Below, one piece after another: positions 60,662 through 64,000 of a stretch of 64,000 bases of DNA (the first letter of the stretch is position 1; each line of letters begins with the position of its first letter). Both the position numbers and the translations under genes were made by a program. The DNA is from Afifellaceae bacterium (lineage in GTDB: Bacteria; Pseudomonadota; Alphaproteobacteria; Rhizobiales; Afifellaceae). The stretch lies in NCBI GenBank assembly GCA_028281235.1, contig JANQKG010000001.1, positions 1 to 64,000 on the forward strand. The letters are read 5' to 3'. The notes under the pieces were generated by a model. That model worked only from the letters and a program-made list of their open reading frames with translations. It searched no databases and was not told where the DNA came from.

Positions 60662-62066
60662 TGGCGGCCTCCCTTTGCTCAGGCTCCGCGGCAAGACCGA
60701 GTGCCGTTTCACGCGTGCGATCTGCGGCGCGTTCTTCGTCCAGGTCTTCTACGTTCCAGCCGCGCTCGGCGACCGCCTTGCGGCGCGACGTAAGGCCGGC
60801 GTCGATTTCGGCGGTAGTCGCTTCCACGTCCTTTTGCGGATCGACCTGCATCGGACGCGGCATGATCCAATCGACGGCCTCGTAAGCCGGGCGCGACGCC
60901 TCTAAATCGTCGGCGGTCAAGGAACCGCTCAGGACTTCAGAGAGAATGAAGCGATGCCAGATCGGGCGGAAGAGTTGCGGCACTAAAACGCCGTACTGGA
61001 CTTGTTCGATGCGCTGTCGGAACGGCAGCAGGCCCGCCCTAAGTGAACTGTAGTTCGCGCCGGACAGATCGTTGTCCAACAGGTGTGTCGGCACGCCGAG
61101 GCCGGCGCTCAAGGCCCGAAGGTTGTGCTTTACAAACTCGGCCGTCTCATTGGCTTGCTGCGGATTGGCGAAGACAACCTTCTGTCCGCCTTTCAGGCGA
61201 ACCATGGTTCCAGGCTCCAAGCTCGGCTGTGCTTCGTCGCCAAACGGGTCGGTGCCGTCGCCAAGGTTGTTCTCGTCGGTGACGAACCCGGCGAACATCG
61301 CGCTGACGGACGCGGCCATGAGCAGCGCGTCGGTGAGTTTGTCGAATTCGGACGCCTGGAGAATGATGGAAGCGGTCCACGGTATGCCGCGGACTTGCCC
61401 CGGCGCGACCGGTCGCATGACGTGAAGCACGTCGCTGGCGTCCACGCGAACGGGCGTCGCCATTGCGGCAAATACGTCGGTCTCTCGCGTGGGGAAAATC
61501 CAGTAGGCGACCCGGCGGCCGTCGGCGTCGAATTCGACGCCCTGGACGATACTGCGCCCGCCGCCGAGGTTGCGTGTCATGCTGCGGTCCACCTGCTCAG
61601 CGCCGAGAGCACGCAAACGAAGACCGTCGTCGGTCTGAAGTAGCAGTGCGAATGCCTCGCCGCGCACTACAAGCTCGTTCGCAACAAGCGCCTGCAAGCC
61701 GGCGAAGTCGGTTCGGCCATCTGCATCGGCCATCTCGCACCAGGCGTCGAAACGCGTGCTCAGGTCCTGGCGAACGGCGGCGTCCGGGTGTGTTGGCGTA
61801 GCGATGATGCCGGGACCGACAAGCGACCCGACGATGTTGGCAACTCCATTCGAAATGAAAGGATTGTTCGCCGCGAGATACGCGGAGCGCGATGCCAGCG
61901 TATGAGCAGCCGCGCCGACCTCGCTGTTGATCGCACCAAAGGTGCCGAAGCCAAAAGCGCGGCGACCACCGGTCGCACCGTCCATGCGCCGCTGCCGCAA
62001 CTGGGGAGCCGCAGGGCGGATGAGATCGGCGAGACGTTGCCGTGTGCGTGCGACGAGGCCGGCCAT
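60651..62066 (-). CDS. Phage portal protein, lambda-type
   Basis: A 471-residue portal. Features are ASRSAYLAANNPFISNGVAN near residue 60, the FAGLQALVANELVVRGEAF block, and PTHLLDNDLSGANYSSLRAGL, the lambda portal family signature. The product forms the dodecameric portal at the head vertex. It overlaps the protease-capsid start by 11 bp. The preceding gene on the same strand lies 3 bp upstream, so a single transcript is expected. Confidence 0.92.
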   Translation of the reverse strand: MAGLVARTRQRLADLIRPAAPQLRQRRMDGATGGRRAFGFGTFGAINSEVGAAAHTLASRSAYLAANNPFISNGVANIVGSLVGPGIIATPTHPDAAVRQDLSTRFDAWCEMADADGRTDFAGLQALVANELVVRGEAFALLLQTDDGLRLRALGAEQVDRSMTRNLGGGRSIVQGVEFDADGRRVAYWIFPTRETDVFAAMATPVRVDASDVLHVMRPVAPGQVRGIPWTASIILQASEFDKLTDALLMAASVSAMFAGFVTDENNLGDGTDPFGDEAQPSLEPGTMVRLKGGQKVVFANPQQANETAEFVKHNLRALSAGLGVPTHLLDNDLSGANYSSLRAGLLPFRQRIEQVQYGVLVPQLFRPIWHRFILSEVLSGSLTADDLEASRPAYEAVDWIMPRPMQVDPQKDVEATTAEIDAGLTSRRKAVAERGWNVEDLDEERAADRTRETALGLAAEPEQREAANAA

Positions 62067-62069
62067 TCA

Positions 62070-62636
62070 TCAACCTTCCAGCAGCGGCTGAAGCAAACCG
62101 GTTGCGTCGAGGGTGATCACAGAATGCCGGGAGTGTCCCTGAGACTTGTCGAACGCGACAAGCGCCTCGCGATGCTGCTGCCAAGGTGAGGGCGCGCCCT
62201 CTCGATAGAAGCCGCCGGCCAAAAGCACCTCACCGCGGTCGTCGAGTTTCACGGTCACGCGAAACTCCCAATGCTCGCCCGCCGCAATCTCCGGAAGCAC
62301 GTTCCTGATGTGACGCTCTGCCTCTTCGGGCTGCGGCGGGCGGAAGCCGTGCTCAAAACCCCGTAGCGGGCGAGCACCGATGCCCAACTCCGTGAGTTGA
62401 AGCAGCAGCCGCGCGACCGCGACTTCCTCGATGTCGAAGCGGGCGACTTTGCCTCGCCCGATATCATCGGCCGTCGGTTTGATGAGGCCCTTCAGCGCGA
62501 GGGCACGCCCTCTGTTGTAACGACGATCTCGCGCCTCCGGATCGGTGATGCCGTCCAGGTCGCAGAACAAATCCGTCATCTCGCGCGTCTTCATTTCCAT
62601 CGGTTTTCTCCCGCGTTTGGGCCGATGGAGCTTCAT
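62070..62636 (-). CDS. MerR-like DNA-binding candidate at the head of the capsid operon
   Basis: A 188-residue protein from ATG 62636. Residues ~35-95 read RDRRYNRGRALALKGLIKPT with GRGKVARFDIEEVAVARLLL and TELGI, which fits the winged-helix pattern of MerR-type proteins (helix, GLIKP, wing, then helix). Two roles are open: regulator, or small-terminase-like packaging protein (gpNu1 has a MerR-like fold). It starts the operon 3 bp before the portal. A 27-bp perfect palindrome lies just upstream. Confidence 0.55.
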   Translation of the reverse strand: MKLHRPKRGRKPMEMKTREMTDLFCDLDGITDPEARDRRYNRGRALALKGLIKPTADDIGRGKVARFDIEEVAVARLLLQLTELGIGARPLRGFEHGFRPPQPEEAERHIRNVLPEIAAGEHWEFRVTVKLDDRGEVLLAGGFYREGAPSPWQQHREALVAFDKSQGHSRHSVITLDATGLLQPLLEG

Positions 62637-62643
62637 ATAATCC

Positions 62644-62670
62644 AAAATGAGTTGCGCCGCAACTCATTTT
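62644..62670. promoter_or_regulatory. Perfect 27-bp palindrome at the head of the capsid operon
   Basis: AAAATGAGTTGCG and its exact inverse CGCAACTCATTTT with a single central base. It begins 8 bp before the ATG at 62636. It may be an operator for the MerR-like product or another regulator, or a leader hairpin. No other copy of it was noticed in the window. Confidence 0.7.
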
Positions 62671-62838
62671 ATGAGAGAAGAGCAGTGCGCGGCCCATCTT
62701 TGGCCGCGCGGCATGGTCGAGGCTGGGCGGGTTTTCCGCCGATTTCCCGCCCGGCCGAACCACTATCCTTCGAGAGAGGCCGGCCCGCCGTCCGCGCTAG
62801 CGGATCGCGGGCCGACTTCTTGAACTGCCGGTATAGAC

Positions 62839-63585
62839 TTGGCAAAAAATCGCGAGATGGACGAAAAAGCCGAAATCATCGAGGCGATACGGCAGGCAGC
62901 TGAGTTGCACGGCAGCCCGCCTGGCCGCCAGGTGTTTGAGCGGCTCACTGGTATCAAGACGAGTGGGTTGATCGGACGCTATTGGACTTCGTGGGGAGAG
63001 GCTCTGAAGGAGGCCGGATTCTCGCCGAATGAATTTCAGATACCATTAGATAGAGACAAGGTGGCAGCCGAATATCTCGCACTAGTGGAAGAGTTAGGGC
63101 GAACTCCCACAAATGCGGACCTGAAGATGAAGGCACGCCGGACACCCGGCTTTCCTGCGCACTCGACGATCCTACGTGTGCTCGGCCGCAAACGCGATGC
63201 ACTGATCGCCGTTCTCTCTTATGCCGAGCAGTCGGGGGCAAGCGAAGACATCATTACCTTAGTCCGCGAAAGCATCCCTGCCGAGAAAGCTGATCGCGAT
63301 CATACTCAGTCGATCCACAAGGCGACCGATCAGGGGTATGTCTACCTTATGAAATCAGGGAAGTCGTTCCGCATTGGGAGGACCAACAACCTTGACCGCC
63401 GCCAATACGAGGTTGGTGTTCAGCTTCCTGAGAAGTATGAGCGGGTGCACGCGATAAGGACGGACGACCCAAGCGGGATCGAAGCCTATTGGCACAATCG
63501 CTTCGGCGATAAGCGCTTGAACGGCGACTGGTTTCGCCTCACTGCTGCGGACGTACGTGCTTTCAAGAAGCGCAAGTTCATGTGA
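62839..63585 (+). CDS. GIY-YIG nuclease-like protein with homing-endonuclease-associated repeats
   Basis: A 248-residue protein. Two repeats of the type found in homing endonucleases occur: IEAIRQAAELHGSPPGRQVF...TSWGEALKEAGF (~10-55), and EYLALVEELGRTPTNADLKM...RDALIAVL (~75-130). The C-terminal ~90 residues match the T5orf172/MUG113 form of the GIY-YIG domain: GYVYLMKSGKSFRIGRTNNL and HAIRTDDPSGIEAYWHNRF. It faces away from the head operon. Free-standing nuclease or defence-like role is inferred. Confidence 0.8.
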   Translation: MAKNREMDEKAEIIEAIRQAAELHGSPPGRQVFERLTGIKTSGLIGRYWTSWGEALKEAGFSPNEFQIPLDRDKVAAEYLALVEELGRTPTNADLKMKARRTPGFPAHSTILRVLGRKRDALIAVLSYAEQSGASEDIITLVRESIPAEKADRDHTQSIHKATDQGYVYLMKSGKSFRIGRTNNLDRRQYEVGVQLPEKYERVHAIRTDDPSGIEAYWHNRFGDKRLNGDWFRLTAADVRAFKKRKFM

Positions 63586-63594
63586 GGAAGGGGA

Positions 63595-63912
63595 TTAGCC
63601 CTTCGGATTTTCGTATGCGAAGTTTTCTTCGATTAGCCGGCATGCACGACCAAACTCTTCGCCATCGCCAGAAAGAGTTATGATGTAGGCGCGTGGTTCG
63701 TTGGTATTAGTGCTGAGGGCTACGACGTATTCTCCTTTAATACGATTGTCGGAGAGGAAGTCGGCGACGGCATTGCATGCGGCCTCGTCTCCGGGGACGC
63801 TGAGCTTTACTACTCCGAGCTTTGTGGCTGCCCATTGAGTCACCTTAGCTCGGGATAGTGCCATCTGAATGGTGAGCATCGTCATTGGACCTGCGTTCAG
63901 TGATGTAGCCAT
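63595..63912 (-). CDS. Hypothetical protein
   Basis: A 105-residue frame, convergent with the GIY-YIG gene, 9 bp apart. MTMLTIQMALSRAKVTQWAA opens it, and LSTNTNEPRAYIITLSGDGE closes a small alpha-beta pattern. No domain is recognised and the codon use is less GC-rich than the chromosomal genes. Another start, MTMLTI, lies nine codons in. The last 88 bases of the window hold nothing clear. Confidence 0.5.
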   Translation of the reverse strand: MATSLNAGPMTMLTIQMALSRAKVTQWAATKLGVVKLSVPGDEAACNAVADFLSDNRIKGEYVVALSTNTNEPRAYIITLSGDGEEFGRACRLIEENFAYENPKG

Positions 63913-64000
63913 CGAGATCGTATCACAGTCGGGATTGGTGGTGGCATCCGATCGGACTGAATCTCCGCCGCTCGGCGGTCCAGATTGACGCCGACCAGGT

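Larger units (their letters stand above)
56900..64000. mobile_element. Integrated phage-derived or satellite element, left part
   Basis: Begins at tRNA-Ser and carries an integrase, a head-gene operon on the minus strand, a perfect palindrome, and a GIY-YIG gene and a hypothetical gene to the right. No terminase, tail, lysis or replication gene is seen. The element continues past the window edge, so its total content is not known. Confidence 0.75.

Noticed and set aside
63913-64000. Right attachment site near the window end
   Set aside because: The tRNA-Ser 3' sequence does not recur here; the element continues beyond the window.

Overview
The window reads as a chromosomal segment of a GC-rich alphaproteobacterium of the Hyphomicrobiales (Rhizobiales) type. 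The evidence is the housekeeping gene order (prs, rplY-pth-ychF, petABC, MoxR/DUF58/DUF4159 beside DUF1285-NUDIX-CCA, rplU-rpmA-obg-proB), an L21 with a helix-hairpin-helix tail, and many intergenic palindromic repeats of the rhizobial mosaic kind. No genus can be assigned from the sequence alone.

Positions 1-16 kb start with the end of a truncated IS3-type transposase. They then hold prs, a FitAB-like toxin-antitoxin (TA) pair, chrA, rplY, pth, a VapBC pair, ychF, an inserted nucleotidyltransferase-kinase plus HAD module, two MaoC-fold genes, adenine and methylthioadenosine salvage (apt, mtnP) and the cytochrome bc1 operon (petA-petB-petC). Positions 16-30 kb hold an ABC exporter, hemF, another VapBC pair, a DUF1059 gene, the DUF1285-NUDIX-CCA operon, and the divergent MoxR-DUF58-DUF4159 membrane operon. 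Positions 30-36 kb hold a Phd/PIN TA pair, a three-domain exonuclease-CBS-DUF294 protein, a YggT-like protein and a DUF4212 plus sodium:solute symporter pair. Positions 36-50 kb are a run of single genes: acetyltransferase, two glutathionyl-hydroquinone reductase paralogues, NUDIX, metallophosphoesterase, YbaK, hydrolase, L,D-transpeptidase, a TadG-like VWA protein, an MFS transporter and an SDR. Positions 50-56.9 kb hold a persulfide dioxygenase-rhodanese fusion, proB, obg, rpmA, rplU and a tRNA-Ser(CGA).

From the tRNA-Ser to the right edge lies an integrated phage-derived element. A tyrosine integrase abuts the tRNA. Upstream of it on the same strand, and probably in the same transcript, are a short unknown gene, DUF2190, gpW, a prohead protease-capsid fusion, a portal gene and a MerR-like gene. 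No terminase, tail or lysis gene is visible before the window ends. This compact head-plus-integrase operon is the best candidate for something unusual.

The other striking property is repeat content. At least five families of palindromic intergenic elements are interleaved with the genes. One family has the same small palindrome inserted at the same site in two copies. In five cases a repeat edge supplies the stop codon of the adjacent gene. Four PIN-toxin TA modules sit between housekeeping genes, three of them with a visible inverted-repeat operator.
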